NCBI GenBank assembly: GCA_913031435.1
Contig: CAJWFD010000003.1
Location: 1 to 64,000, forward strand
Reading direction: 5' to 3'
From: an uncultured Cryomorphaceae bacterium
GTDB taxonomy: Bacteria > Bacteroidota > Bacteroidia > Flavobacteriales > Schleiferiaceae
DNA length: 64,000 nucleotides
Of the stretch, positions 37,577 to 46,183 are shown one piece after another. Positions within the stretch are counted from its first letter, which is position 1. Each line of letters begins with the position of its first letter. The translations under genes were made by a program, and so were the position numbers. The notes beneath the pieces are model-generated. The model was not told the origin of the DNA, made no database searches, and saw only the letters and a list, made by a program, of their open reading frames with translations.

Positions 37577-37608
37577 AAAAAAGGCTCCGCAATAGCGGAG
37601 CCTTTTTT
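37577..37608 (+). terminator. Rho-independent terminator after the VPS10-like gene
   Basis: AAAAAAGGCTCCGC (37577-37590) and GCGGAGCCTTTTTT (37595-37608) form a perfect stem with an AATA tetraloop and a U6 run, 16 bp after the stop codon. The A-tract on the left means it could also act on the other strand. Confidence 0.92.
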
Positions 37609-37652
37609 GTTTGATACCATCTGAGGTTATAACTACGAAGTATATTTATCAC

Positions 37653-38192
37653 ATGGATATTGAATTCTTAAAATACCCTATAGGCAAGCCGTCTATTGAC
37701 TCGGCTGCAGGGGAGGAGCGTATAGAAAGTAGTATTGCGGTGTTGGGTCGAATGCCAAACCAACTTATGGCTTTTGCCAAAGATATGTCAGTGGAGCAAT
37801 GGGATGAGCCATATAGAGATGGAGGATGGACTCCTAGGCAGTTGGTACACCATATGGCAGATTCCCATATGAATGGATTTAACAGACAGCGATTGGCGGT
37901 TACAGCGATTGCTACCCCCGAGGTCCCTGGCTATTCACAAGATACTTATGCGTTGTTACCTGATTACACCACCGATCCTTTCCTTAGCGTGATATTGCTC
38001 GCAAGTCTCCATGAAAGATGGGTGAGTTTTTTAAATGGAATAACGCCTGCAGGATGGGAGAAAAGTTATTTCCATATGGAGGAAAAGCGTGAATATACCA
38101 TGAAGGAAAGCGTACAGATGTATGCGTGGCATGGGCAGCATCACTTGGCACACATTAGGTTAGTTATGGACAGAGCAGGAATATCTACATAG
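37653..38192 (+). CDS. YfiT/DinB-family bacillithiol transferase-like protein
   Basis: The 179-residue four-helix DinB-like protein carries the three-histidine metal site typical of the family: LVHHMADSHMN near the N-terminal half and AWHGQHHLAHI near the C-terminus. In Bacillus, YfiT (BstA) is a metal-dependent bacillithiol S-transferase used in electrophile detoxification. The start is the ATG at 37653 (MDIEFLKYPIGKPSID); a TTG 14 codons upstream is ignored. It follows a strong terminator, so it needs its own promoter, but no full TAnnTTTG match was found. Confidence 0.85.
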   Translation: MDIEFLKYPIGKPSIDSAAGEERIESSIAVLGRMPNQLMAFAKDMSVEQWDEPYRDGGWTPRQLVHHMADSHMNGFNRQRLAVTAIATPEVPGYSQDTYALLPDYTTDPFLSVILLASLHERWVSFLNGITPAGWEKSYFHMEEKREYTMKESVQMYAWHGQHHLAHIRLVMDRAGIST

Positions 38193-38212
38193 GAACCTGT
38201 TCTGTTTAAGTA

Positions 38213-39340
38213 TCACAGTTTTAATTCTTTTAGTGAAGTCACCCTTTGCGTAATTATCCCATCAATTACTTTGAAATAAACCGGAAGCTCACGTAGACCT
38301 AAAGATTGGATGATGATACTTCTAGACCCTCCGAGATCACTCAAATGTGTTCCTTTTAGTTCATCTACCACAATTGCTTCGTACCACTCACCTAGCGGAC
38401 TGCGCTGTTGAGGAAGACCGTCTAGAGAAAGGAACATCCAGTTGTTGATATCATTTGATTTAGCGTATCCTTTCAACTCGGTTCTACAAGGTGCGCACCA
38501 TGAGGCCCAGATGGCAATGACTTGATTGTCAAGGCTCATTTTCGGAATATTGGTCAATGCTCCTTGGGGCGTTTCCAAGGTCAATTCAGGAAATGGATGG
38601 CCAGGAATAAATTTCTCAGCTGCCTCTTCGACGATTAAAGTGAATTGATAGGTTTCTTCAAATTCATTGACCCAGAGTCTGAAGGCAGCGACGTCAGCAC
38701 TTCCTGCGTAAGCGGAATCCAACGCGTCAGCCATGTTACTCAATGCATCTCTATCCACCATATAGTCGATCACAGGCTTGTTGCCAATTCTATGGTAGAT
38801 GGCCATTAGATTAGATAGCAGTGCTGGCGCCTTCATGATGCTGTCAACAATACGACCACGATAGACATCCGCATAAGTAAAGAAGGCGCTATCTAATGCC
38901 TTTAGACCATTGAATGTGCTACTGTCAATGTAGGTTTCTTTTATTACGTCTAAACTGTCTATAAACCTTAGAAGGTCAAGCTGCATTTTACGTTGAGTGG
39001 CAAGCCAATTATTTTCTCTGTCTCCGCGTATGTAACCCTGACGGTTAATATGTAAGTGTTTTGTTTGTGGTCCTACAATTGCGTGTACCACCGGCAGCTC
39101 GCCTTCGAGAGGAATGAAGCTTATCATTCTCAAGGTATCGAAAGCAATCTCAAAAACATCATTGCCAGATATACCGAGCGTATCTACTGTATTAAAAGTG
39201 CCGTCGGGTTGACGCATCTGAACGGTATAACTACCCTGCTGAGTTGAGTCAAAGTGAATAAGGGTATTGCCCTGTTTTGTACAAGAATGTAGGAACAGTA
39301 AAACCGTGATAAACCCAAGCGAAAAAATGAGGTTACGCAT
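38213..39340 (-). CDS. TlpA-like thioredoxin-fold lipoprotein
   Basis: A 375-residue protein with signal MRNLIFSLGFITVLLFL and lipobox LHSC, so membrane-anchored on the periplasmic side. The N-terminal half resembles the DUF4369-type region common in Bacteroidota TlpA proteins. The C-terminal thioredoxin domain has the active site IWASWCAPCRTEL near residue 270 and a late cis-Pro (ELPVYFKV). It is probably a thiol-disulfide reductase for secreted proteins. Its first 8 bp overlap the gatB end. It converges on the yfiT-like gene with 20 bp between stops. Confidence 0.85.
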   Translation of the reverse strand: MRNLIFSLGFITVLLFLHSCTKQGNTLIHFDSTQQGSYTVQMRQPDGTFNTVDTLGISGNDVFEIAFDTLRMISFIPLEGELPVVHAIVGPQTKHLHINRQGYIRGDRENNWLATQRKMQLDLLRFIDSLDVIKETYIDSSTFNGLKALDSAFFTYADVYRGRIVDSIMKAPALLSNLMAIYHRIGNKPVIDYMVDRDALSNMADALDSAYAGSADVAAFRLWVNEFEETYQFTLIVEEAAEKFIPGHPFPELTLETPQGALTNIPKMSLDNQVIAIWASWCAPCRTELKGYAKSNDINNWMFLSLDGLPQQRSPLGEWYEAIVVDELKGTHLSDLGGSRSIIIQSLGLRELPVYFKVIDGIITQRVTSLKELKL

Positions 39341-40787
39341 CTAATTTTTCCCTTAATAAGGCACTTGCTTTTTTAGGATCCGCACTTCCCTGACTGTATT
39401 TCATGACTTCACCCATGAACAGTCCAATCAAGCCTTTTTTTCCTTCTTGGTACTCTTTTATTTTATCTGGATAGGCACCTAATGCTTGATCTACCCATTG
39501 GGACAATTGATCCGCATCGCCCTGTTGCAACCATCCATTTCTTTCACAAAGTAATTTTGGGTTCGCGTTGGGCTCAATTAATAGGGCAGGGAAAAGTTTT
39601 TGATTTGCAGTTGTTGTAGAAATTTGACCTTCATCTACAAGGGCAATAACTGTTGCAAGCTGTGCGGGTGATACCGGAAAAAGAGCGATGTCCACACTTT
39701 GTTCGTTCATCCAACTTTTAATTGGACCAATCATCATGTTTGTCGCTGCCTTATAGTTCGTGGTATGCATAATCATCTGCTCAAAAAATAAAGCAAACTC
39801 CTTATTATCGGTTAGGACAAAGGCATCGTATTCACTTAATTTAAGCTCTTGAGTATATTTTTTAAATAGCTCGTAAGGGAGCAGTGGCATTTGCGTTCGG
39901 ACATCATTTACATAGCTCTTAGGAATAACGACAGGCACAAGATCTGGCTCAGGGAAGTAACGATAGTCATGTGCGTCTTCTTTGATTCGTAAGCCAATAG
40001 TTTTATTCTTTGCTGCGTCATAAGTACGTGTCTGCTGTTGTATACTCTCTCCAGACTCGATCATATCTATTTGACGAATTACCTCATAATCGATTGCCTT
40101 CTGAACGTTACGGAAGGAATTCATATTCTTCACTTCTACTTTAGTTCCAAACTTTTCTACTCCCTTTTTTCGGACTGATATATTAAGGTCACAACGAAGA
40201 GATCCTTCCTCCATATTGCCATCGGAGATATCCAGGTAACGCACTAGTTTTCTGATTTCACTTAGATAACTGTAAGCTTCTTCGCCATCTTTAATTTCTG
40301 GTTCTGAGACCATTTCTAGCAATGGAATCCCCGCACGATTTAAGTCAACTAGGGTGTTGAATGGGTCAATATCGTGTATACTTTTCCCTGAATCCTCTTC
40401 CATATGGATTCTGGTCAGGTTGATGTTCTTGTCAGTACCCTTTGCAGTTTTAATACGAATGAAACCACCGGTACAGATGGGAGTAGTATCCTGGGTGATT
40501 TGATAGCCCTTTGGAAGATCTGCATAAAAGTAATTTTTACGCGCAAATTGATTCCGTTCTCTAATGTCACAGTCACAAGCGATCCCCAATTTAACGGCGT
40601 AATTGACTACGTCTTTATTGAACATTGGCAATGTACCTGGGTGACCTAGGCTAATGGGGCTTACTTGCGAATTGGGTGAAGCACCATAAGAGGTAGCATC
40701 GCCACAATAAGCCTTGCTTTTTGTGCTTAACTGAACATGAACTTCAAGACCAATTACGGGTTCGTAAGTGTCGTAAATACTAGGCAT
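39333..40787 (-). CDS. gatB: Asp-tRNA(Asn)/Glu-tRNA(Gln) amidotransferase subunit B
   Basis: The 484-residue GatB holds the kinase/amidotransferase cradle domain (PVIGLEVHVQL at the N-terminus, PGTLPMFN, FARKNYFYADLPKGYQITQ, DYRYFPEPDLVP) and ends with the YqeY-like tRNA-binding tail. It phosphorylates and amidates misacylated Glu-tRNA(Gln) or Asp-tRNA(Asn) with GatA and GatC, which are not in the window. A 23-bp gap separates it from lpxK on the same strand; it overlaps the TlpA-like gene by 8 bp. Confidence 0.96.
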   Translation of the reverse strand: MPSIYDTYEPVIGLEVHVQLSTKSKAYCGDATSYGASPNSQVSPISLGHPGTLPMFNKDVVNYAVKLGIACDCDIRERNQFARKNYFYADLPKGYQITQDTTPICTGGFIRIKTAKGTDKNINLTRIHMEEDSGKSIHDIDPFNTLVDLNRAGIPLLEMVSEPEIKDGEEAYSYLSEIRKLVRYLDISDGNMEEGSLRCDLNISVRKKGVEKFGTKVEVKNMNSFRNVQKAIDYEVIRQIDMIESGESIQQQTRTYDAAKNKTIGLRIKEDAHDYRYFPEPDLVPVVIPKSYVNDVRTQMPLLPYELFKKYTQELKLSEYDAFVLTDNKEFALFFEQMIMHTTNYKAATNMMIGPIKSWMNEQSVDIALFPVSPAQLATVIALVDEGQISTTTANQKLFPALLIEPNANPKLLCERNGWLQQGDADQLSQWVDQALGAYPDKIKEYQEGKKGLIGLFMGEVMKYSQGSADPKKASALLREKLDA

Positions 40788-40810
40788 AGCATGATGGTTA
40801 GTCGGCTAAT

Positions 40811-41839
40811 TTACGCTTTTCGACTTGATTTTTTAAGTCGATTATTAGAGACATACTCAATCCTTTCTACCATTGCTTCAAGCAGGGTAGAATTGTCATA
40901 GCTTGAGACAGGTTCTGTGTCCCAAACACTTAGTGTTATTGGCGAATTTGATTGGGAAATAAGTGCTTCAATTTTAGAGACATCTTTCGTGGTGCAATGC
41001 ACATGATAGTTGTAAGAAGCACTTCTTTTCTCCATGATTTTCAGGTCTTTAGAGCTGTAGTTGTAATGGTCTTTATAACTTAACATATCGACGCTGGATA
41101 GCCCTATTTCATTTTTAAGATGGTCAGAAAATTCATCATTATTAGCCAACCCACTCACCAGGAGTCCGGGAAGACGTGTTCCTCGTATTAATTTGATTTT
41201 TAATTTAAAATGAAATAAATCCGTTTCCATGGAATATCCATTCGGTATGGCGTTTCCAAGTACTACAATCGCATCACATTTCGAATGAGGGACCTGTCTT
41301 AACCTACCTGTGGGCAATAATGTATCCATCCAAAAGGGAGAAGAACTTTTTGTACAAACGACCTTGAAATCAATATGTAACGGGTAATGTTGTAATCCAT
41401 CATCTAAAACCAGTATAGGTTTATTCAGTTTCTGCAAAGCACAATATTGCGCAGCGAGAGTACATGCTTTTATTCGATCTTTTCCAATGACCACTGGAAA
41501 GAATTCCGAATGAAATTTAGCTTCGTCACCTACGGCTTTTGCGGTATGTTCCGTATGTACCAGGGTCGCAACTTTATTCAGCTCGCCTCTATAACCTCTA
41601 CTTACAATAACAGGTGAATAGCCTGCGCTAGACAGCGCCTTAGCAGTCCATTGAACCATGGGTGTTTTTCCAGTTCCGCCTGCTTGGAAATTACCGATGC
41701 AAATTGAAGGCACTAGGGTAGACGTTGTTTTCTTCCCGCGCCACAACTGATCAAGTTGCTGTAAGGCAAAATAAACAGATTGAAATGGCCACGAAAAACG
41801 ACCCAGGTAATTCCTTCTATTTGAATCTATCTGGATCAC
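40811..41839 (-). CDS. lpxK: Tetraacyldisaccharide 4'-kinase
   Basis: About 342 residues. LpxK phosphorylates the 4' position of the lipid A disaccharide at the inner membrane. The P-loop IGNFQAGGTGKTPMV and LVLDDGLQHY fit the family. I start it at GTG 41839, which overlaps the miaA stop as GTGA. The open frame runs 21 codons further to a TTG, but that part reads across the miaA 3' end and lacks family character; no ATG is available nearby. The result has the usual LpxK length and an amphipathic N-terminal helix. Confidence 0.9.
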   Translation of the reverse strand: MIQIDSNRRNYLGRFSWPFQSVYFALQQLDQLWRGKKTTSTLVPSICIGNFQAGGTGKTPMVQWTAKALSSAGYSPVIVSRGYRGELNKVATLVHTEHTAKAVGDEAKFHSEFFPVVIGKDRIKACTLAAQYCALQKLNKPILVLDDGLQHYPLHIDFKVVCTKSSSPFWMDTLLPTGRLRQVPHSKCDAIVVLGNAIPNGYSMETDLFHFKLKIKLIRGTRLPGLLVSGLANNDEFSDHLKNEIGLSSVDMLSYKDHYNYSSKDLKIMEKRSASYNYHVHCTTKDVSKIEALISQSNSPITLSVWDTEPVSSYDNSTLLEAMVERIEYVSNNRLKKSSRKA

Positions 41840-42741
41840 TTCACAAGACCAGCCTCGCGCAAGAGTTCCTCTTGCTTGTTTAGATCGGTTGGTTTTATCC
41901 AATGAGCACCCGTAAAACGTTTAAAATAGGTCATCTGCCTTTTTGCATATCTACGGCCGAATTGCTGGATCAGCTCTGTGGTGCGGTCGATGTCATATTC
42001 ACCTTTGAAATAAGGCCACCATTCTCTATATCCTACGGTTTGAAGCGCGGGTAGTTCCTGATGTTCTGCTAAGCCGCGAGCTTCATCCTCAAGACCTTGG
42101 GTGATCATGCTGTGTACACGTTCGTTAATTCGACCGTATAATTCTTCCCTATCCATTTCTAGTACCCAATTCACGATTTTAAACGGACGTTCTTTAGGTG
42201 TGTGGTGTAACTGTTCACTATATGTTTTTCCAGAAGCATAGATTACTTCAAGGGCACGAATTACTCTACGGGAGTTTCGCGCATCTACTTTAGCTGCATG
42301 TTTTGGATCTTTTTCACGAAGTTCTTTCATCAATTCCCACAAGCCTTCTGTTTCTGCACGTGCCTCTAGTTCGGCTTTGATAATGGCATCTGTAGGTAAC
42401 GGATCTAAACCATGAAGTAACGCGTCAATATACATTCCGGATCCACCGACAGCAATAACGACATCATGCTCTTTATAAAGCTCCTCTAACTTATCTAAGG
42501 CGAATTGTTCAAATTGACCCGCTGTTGTTCCTTCCACTACACTACGATCAGCTAAAAAGTAATGAGGTACGCTTGCGAGTTCTTCTTTAGAGGGAGGGGC
42601 AGAACCTATCGCCAGCTCACTGTAACATTGACGACTGTCCGTGGAGATGATAGGGCAATTGAAATGGGCTGCCCAATGTAGTGCTGTTGCTGTCTTTCCT
42701 ACTGCTGTAGGTCCACAGATGTTCAATAAAGTTTTTGTCAT
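41836..42741 (-). CDS. miaA: tRNA dimethylallyltransferase
   Basis: The 301-residue enzyme adds a dimethylallyl group to N6 of A37 in tRNAs reading UNN codons. P-loop ICGPTAVGKTATA is followed by the STDSRQCY substrate loop, VGGSGMYIDALLHGLD, and late RRYAKRQMTYFKR, all standard MiaA. With mtaB, cca and gatB it adds to the tRNA-maturation content of the window. The stop overlaps the lpxK GTG start by 4 bp. Confidence 0.97.
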   Translation of the reverse strand: MTKTLLNICGPTAVGKTATALHWAAHFNCPIISTDSRQCYSELAIGSAPPSKEELASVPHYFLADRSVVEGTTAGQFEQFALDKLEELYKEHDVVIAVGGSGMYIDALLHGLDPLPTDAIIKAELEARAETEGLWELMKELREKDPKHAAKVDARNSRRVIRALEVIYASGKTYSEQLHHTPKERPFKIVNWVLEMDREELYGRINERVHSMITQGLEDEARGLAEHQELPALQTVGYREWWPYFKGEYDIDRTTELIQQFGRRYAKRQMTYFKRFTGAHWIKPTDLNKQEELLREAGLVK

Positions 42742-42745
42742 TTAG

Positions 42746-43552
42746 TTAAAGTTGAGTACCGCAGTTAGAACAAAATTTATGCTCAGCTGTGAGACTGTGG
42801 TTGCAAGAATTACAAAGTAAAGAATCAGTTTTTGTAACGTTGTTAGTGGTTAAATCTACGGTAACTATGCCTGTAGGTACTGCAATAATGGCATACCCTA
42901 AAATCATAATAACGGAAGCTAATAGTTGGCCAATCACCGTTGAGGGCGCAATATCGCCATAACCAACCGTAGTTAGTGTCACAATTGCCCAATATATACT
43001 CAATGGGATAGAAGTAAATCCATTTTCTGGTCCTTCAATAGCGTACATGAAGGTTCCCATGATTATACATAGCAGCACCACAGTGAAAAGAAATACTCCA
43101 ATCTTCCTACTGGAACGCACGAGACTTTGTAGTAGTAAATTACTTTCAAGTAAGAATCTGCTGAGTTTAAGTACACGAAAAATACGGAGTAACCTCAGTG
43201 AACGAATAATAGTAAATGTTGCGGATCCTGGCAGCAGTACGCTTAAATAGAAGGGCAGTATGGAAAGTAGATCAATCACGCCGTAGAACGATCGTGTGTA
43301 TAATTTCGTTGAAGGGCTAGACCACAACCTTAACAAATATTCAATGGTAAAGATTAACGTTGTAGTAGATTCTATGATCCAAAATATTTTCAAGTACTCG
43401 GAGACTTGAAACCTTGGTATACTTTCGAGCATAATACTAAACACACTGAATCCGATAACCACGAATAATGCGATGTCAAAAGCCTTACCAGCTCTTGTAT
43501 TGGCCTCGAAAATAATGCGGTAAATAGAATTACGCAGCGTAGATTTGATCAT
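42746..43552 (-). CDS. Voltage-gated-type potassium channel with C-terminal zinc ribbon
   Basis: A 268-residue six-helix channel. S1-S4 occupy roughly residues 25-150, with an arginine-bearing S4 (IIRSLRLLRIFRVLKLSRFL). The pore loop has the potassium selectivity filter TLTTVGYGD near residue 195, then S6 (SVIMILGYAIIAVPTGIV). The last 23 residues add CNSCNHSL...FCSNCG, a four-cysteine zinc ribbon not found in classic Kv channels. It probably conducts K+ across the inner membrane; the ribbon may sense metal or redox or support assembly. Its start codon is immediately next to the divergent frame at 43553. Confidence 0.9.
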   Translation of the reverse strand: MIKSTLRNSIYRIIFEANTRAGKAFDIALFVVIGFSVFSIMLESIPRFQVSEYLKIFWIIESTTTLIFTIEYLLRLWSSPSTKLYTRSFYGVIDLLSILPFYLSVLLPGSATFTIIRSLRLLRIFRVLKLSRFLLESNLLLQSLVRSSRKIGVFLFTVVLLCIIMGTFMYAIEGPENGFTSIPLSIYWAIVTLTTVGYGDIAPSTVIGQLLASVIMILGYAIIAVPTGIVTVDLTTNNVTKTDSLLCNSCNHSLTAEHKFCSNCGTQL

Positions 43553-43597
43553 ATGTGGATTAAAGTACGTAAATTTAAAAGGAACACTGTTACTACC

Positions 43598-43885
43598 ATG
43601 ACTGCTTTACCCAAAGACATTTCAAGATTGCAAACTGCGCTTCTCCGCTTTGAAAAAGGAGAGGTGTTGCAATCGTTAGGAGAGGTGTCTCAGCGTGCGG
43701 AAGCTATTCATAAGGCAACCTATTTGGGCAACCTTAAGCATACCAAAGTGTCCATCTTATTCTCTGCTCAGAACGAATTGTTTACGGTGAATACCACTAT
43801 TTGGTTGCACTACAATGGCGAGATATTTCTGAAAGATGATGTGAAATTACCCGTAGAGAGAGTTTTAGCTATCTATTTTTATTAA
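43598..43885 (+). CDS. Hypothetical protein, 95 aa
   Basis: Unrecognised. The frame starts at ATG 43598 (MTALPKDISRL); an ATG at 43553 adds 15 basic residues but would leave no space to the divergent channel gene. No signal peptide or membrane segment is visible. The N-terminal half is predicted helical (about 8-45), the C-terminal half beta-rich with aromatic residues (TTIWLHYNGEIFLKDD). It is flanked by a divergent ion channel and a convergent gene whose stop codon overlaps its own. A box TAAATTTA at 43570-43577 (one mismatch to TAnnTTTG) with TTG 22 bp upstream could be its promoter. Confidence 0.65.
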   Translation: MTALPKDISRLQTALLRFEKGEVLQSLGEVSQRAEAIHKATYLGNLKHTKVSILFSAQNELFTVNTTIWLHYNGEIFLKDDVKLPVERVLAIYFY

Positions 43886-44415
43886 TAGTAATCTTCATCA
43901 CTTTGCGTGTCATCATCACTTTTTTCTGGTAAAGCACCTGAATCTAAATCATCCAAGCCATATAGCGCTGTAAGTTCTGCTTCAGACATTTCTGAAGGAT
44001 CTGCCGTTGCTTGGGTTGTTTCAGTAGGCTTCTTCTCAGGTAACTCTCCCACACTGGATAGAATTACAAAATCTTCAAATCCTTCTTCCTCGTCTTCTTT
44101 GGTCTTTTCGATGTAGAAGATGTTCATGTCTAAAAAATTATAGACATAAAGACCATGAGAGGTGGCTTTAAAGAAATCGCTTACCGTGATGGTTTCCATG
44201 CTTGAACCATTATCATCCATAGCAAACATCGGGAGTTCTTCGCCTTGATCCCATGTGGAGGTGCTGTAGAAAAAACTTCCCATTTCTCCTGATTCAAGTC
44301 CGAAGCAGGTAAATAGCTGTTCGTGAAGTGACCGCATTGTCGCACTTCCCTTAATACGCACTTCTTTTAAAATTGTTTCTTCTGTATCAGCAATGACCCT
44401 TAGAAATACTTCCAT
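43882..44415 (-). CDS. Plasmid pRiA4b ORF-3-like (IS1096 passenger TnpR-type) protein
   Basis: The 177-residue protein resembles the PRiA4_ORF3 fold: an N-terminal ubiquitin-like beta region (VFLRVIADTEETILKEVRIKGSA), a helix with LHEQLFTCFGL, then aromatic strands (GSFFYSTSTWDQGEELPMF; VYNFLDM). The last 55 residues are acidic and low-complexity (SDDDTQSDEDYY), probably disordered. Despite the family name there is no transposase or terminal repeat nearby; this form is chromosomal next to cca. Function unknown. It starts 2 bp after the cca stop. Confidence 0.8.
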   Translation of the reverse strand: MEVFLRVIADTEETILKEVRIKGSATMRSLHEQLFTCFGLESGEMGSFFYSTSTWDQGEELPMFAMDDNGSSMETITVSDFFKATSHGLYVYNFLDMNIFYIEKTKEDEEEGFEDFVILSSVGELPEKKPTETTQATADPSEMSEAELTALYGLDDLDSGALPEKSDDDTQSDEDYY

Positions 44416-44417
44416 AA

Positions 44418-45833
44418 TTATATATTCAGTCCTAGTTTCTTTGCAGCGACATCCATTTTTTGGATGGCAGCGTCTTTTTCATTTGGAATTTCGCCTTCCA
44501 AAATGGCCTCTTTTATCAATTCTTTAAGCTGCCCAATTGCTCTACCAGGACCAATATTGTAACGTTTCATGATTTCCTCACCGCTTACGGGCGGTTGGAA
44601 ATTTCTGAGATGATCGCGCTCTTCGACTTCTTTGAACTTACGTCGTACCACCTTAAAGTTGTTCAAGTATCGACGTTTTTTTCGTTCATTTTTAGTGGTT
44701 AAATCTGCCTCACACAAGAGCATTAAATCTTCTACATCATCACCGGCATCAAACAACAAGCGGCGTACAGCGCTGTCAGTAACATCTTGATCTACCAACG
44801 AGGCAGGCCTAGAACTCATTTGCACCATTTTTATGACATATTTCATGCGAGCATCGGTAGGGAGGTGTAAACGCTTGAAGATTTTGGGGACCATTCTTCC
44901 TCCAAGAAATTCATGACCTCTAAACGTCCAACCATTTGGTTTAATGAATTTTTTAGTCTTAGGTTTTCCTATATCGTGTAGTAAGGCAGCCCAACGCAAC
45001 CACAGATTCGGTGAAGTCTTAGCTAAGTTATCTACCACCTCTAGGGTATGGTAGAAATTGTCTTTATGAAGGTGCCCTTCAATTTCTTCTACACCCTGTA
45101 ACGCTTGTATCTCAGGTAGAATATGTGGTAATATACCCGTAGTGTATAGCAAGCCTAGTCCATAGCTTGGTTTACTAACTTCCATGATTTTATTCAACTC
45201 TTGACTTACGCGTTCCGGCGCAACGATACTCACTCTATTTCCTAGTTTACGTATGCTTATAAGAGAGGCACTGTCGATTTTGAAATTTAGTTGAGCGGCA
45301 AATCGAACAGCTCTCATCATCCTTAGCGGATCATCATCAAAAGTTTTATCGGGGTTTAATGGAGTGCGAAGTAGCTTTTTCGCTAGATCAGCTATGCCGT
45401 CGAAAGGATCTATTAATTCGCCCCAAAGATTGGCATTAAGACTAATAGCCATTGCATTTATTGTGAAGTCCCTTCTATTTTGATCGTCTGCTAATGTTCC
45501 GTCTTCAACGATGGGATTCCGACTGTCTCTCTGATAACTCTCTTTACGGGCACCTACGAATTCAAGATCTACACCCTTGTGGTTCATATGTGCGGTTCCA
45601 AAACTTTTGAATACACTCAGTTTTGGTCGAGGCGATAACTTTTTTTGTACTGCTTTAGCCAATTCAATTCCACTACCTACAGTGACAAAGTCAAGATCCA
45701 TTTTAATAGGACGGTCTAAAAACTTATCCCTTACAAACCCACCAACCACATAACAGGGCATGCCTAACTCATCCGCTGTTTGTCCTACAGTTGAGAAAAC
45801 ATCTCTATCCAAAAAGTCAGCATATGAAGTCAT
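44418..45833 (-). CDS. cca: CCA tRNA nucleotidyltransferase with HD domain
   Basis: The 471-residue class II nucleotidyltransferase carries VVGGFVRDKFLDRP and the metal-binding MDLDFV, the NRRDFTINAMA motif, FDDDPLRMMRAVRFA, and an HD domain (FYHTLEVVDNL; LLHDIGKPKTKK). It builds or repairs the 3' CCA end of tRNAs. ATG 45833 (MTSYADFLDRD) overlaps the preceding stop by one base (TAATG); the open frame extends 35 codons upstream into that neighbour and is rejected. Confidence 0.94.
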   Translation of the reverse strand: MTSYADFLDRDVFSTVGQTADELGMPCYVVGGFVRDKFLDRPIKMDLDFVTVGSGIELAKAVQKKLSPRPKLSVFKSFGTAHMNHKGVDLEFVGARKESYQRDSRNPIVEDGTLADDQNRRDFTINAMAISLNANLWGELIDPFDGIADLAKKLLRTPLNPDKTFDDDPLRMMRAVRFAAQLNFKIDSASLISIRKLGNRVSIVAPERVSQELNKIMEVSKPSYGLGLLYTTGILPHILPEIQALQGVEEIEGHLHKDNFYHTLEVVDNLAKTSPNLWLRWAALLHDIGKPKTKKFIKPNGWTFRGHEFLGGRMVPKIFKRLHLPTDARMKYVIKMVQMSSRPASLVDQDVTDSAVRRLLFDAGDDVEDLMLLCEADLTTKNERKKRRYLNNFKVVRRKFKEVEERDHLRNFQPPVSGEEIMKRYNIGPGRAIGQLKELIKEAILEGEIPNEKDAAIQKMDVAAKKLGLNI

Positions 45834-46183
45834 TAGGAGAGCGTTGAAGGAGATTTCGCAAAGTAAATACCAGTCAATAAGAGGATGATTAGTAGTACAT
45901 ATAAAACAATGTTTATTCTTTTTATTTTCGAAAGCCAAAAATCTTCTTTCTCGTTATCGGTAAGGATAACAGGGTACAGCAATGGGAATAAGAGTATGCT
46001 TTCATTCCACCACTGCTTGTCATTTTTATGGTTAAAATTACGCTTGTAATAGTCCAACCAATGCCCTGGGTTCTTTTTGTTTTTCACCCGGAGGTACTGA
46101 AAATGTAGCGCCCATTTGTAGCTGTATATAGCGATAAGCAGTCCAGCGGTAAGTAAAAACTGTAAGGTGTTTCCAGTGCTCAT
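45833..46183 (-). CDS. Small membrane protein, 116 aa, unknown function
   Basis: No family recognised. Hydrophobic segments lie at about 8-24 (FLLTAGLLIAIYSYKWAL) and 89-109 (INIVLYVLLIILLLTGIYFA), with a weaker one near 64-75 (ILLFPLLYPVIL). The central part is basic and rich in Asn, Lys and Trp. Both ends are tightly packed: it abuts the glycosyltransferase start and shares a base with the cca start, so it is a real operon member. Its place suggests an envelope role, but this is inference. Confidence 0.72.
   Translation of the reverse strand: MSTGNTLQFLLTAGLLIAIYSYKWALHFQYLRVKNKKNPGHWLDYYKRNFNHKNDKQWWNESILLFPLLYPVILTDNEKEDFWLSKIKRINIVLYVLLIILLLTGIYFAKSPSTLS

Noticed and set aside
43882-44415. 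Possible mobile element, because the family name refers to an IS1096 passenger and a plasmid frame
   Set aside because: No transposase, terminal inverted repeats or target duplication are nearby, and the gene is packed 2 bp after cca in a stable operon.
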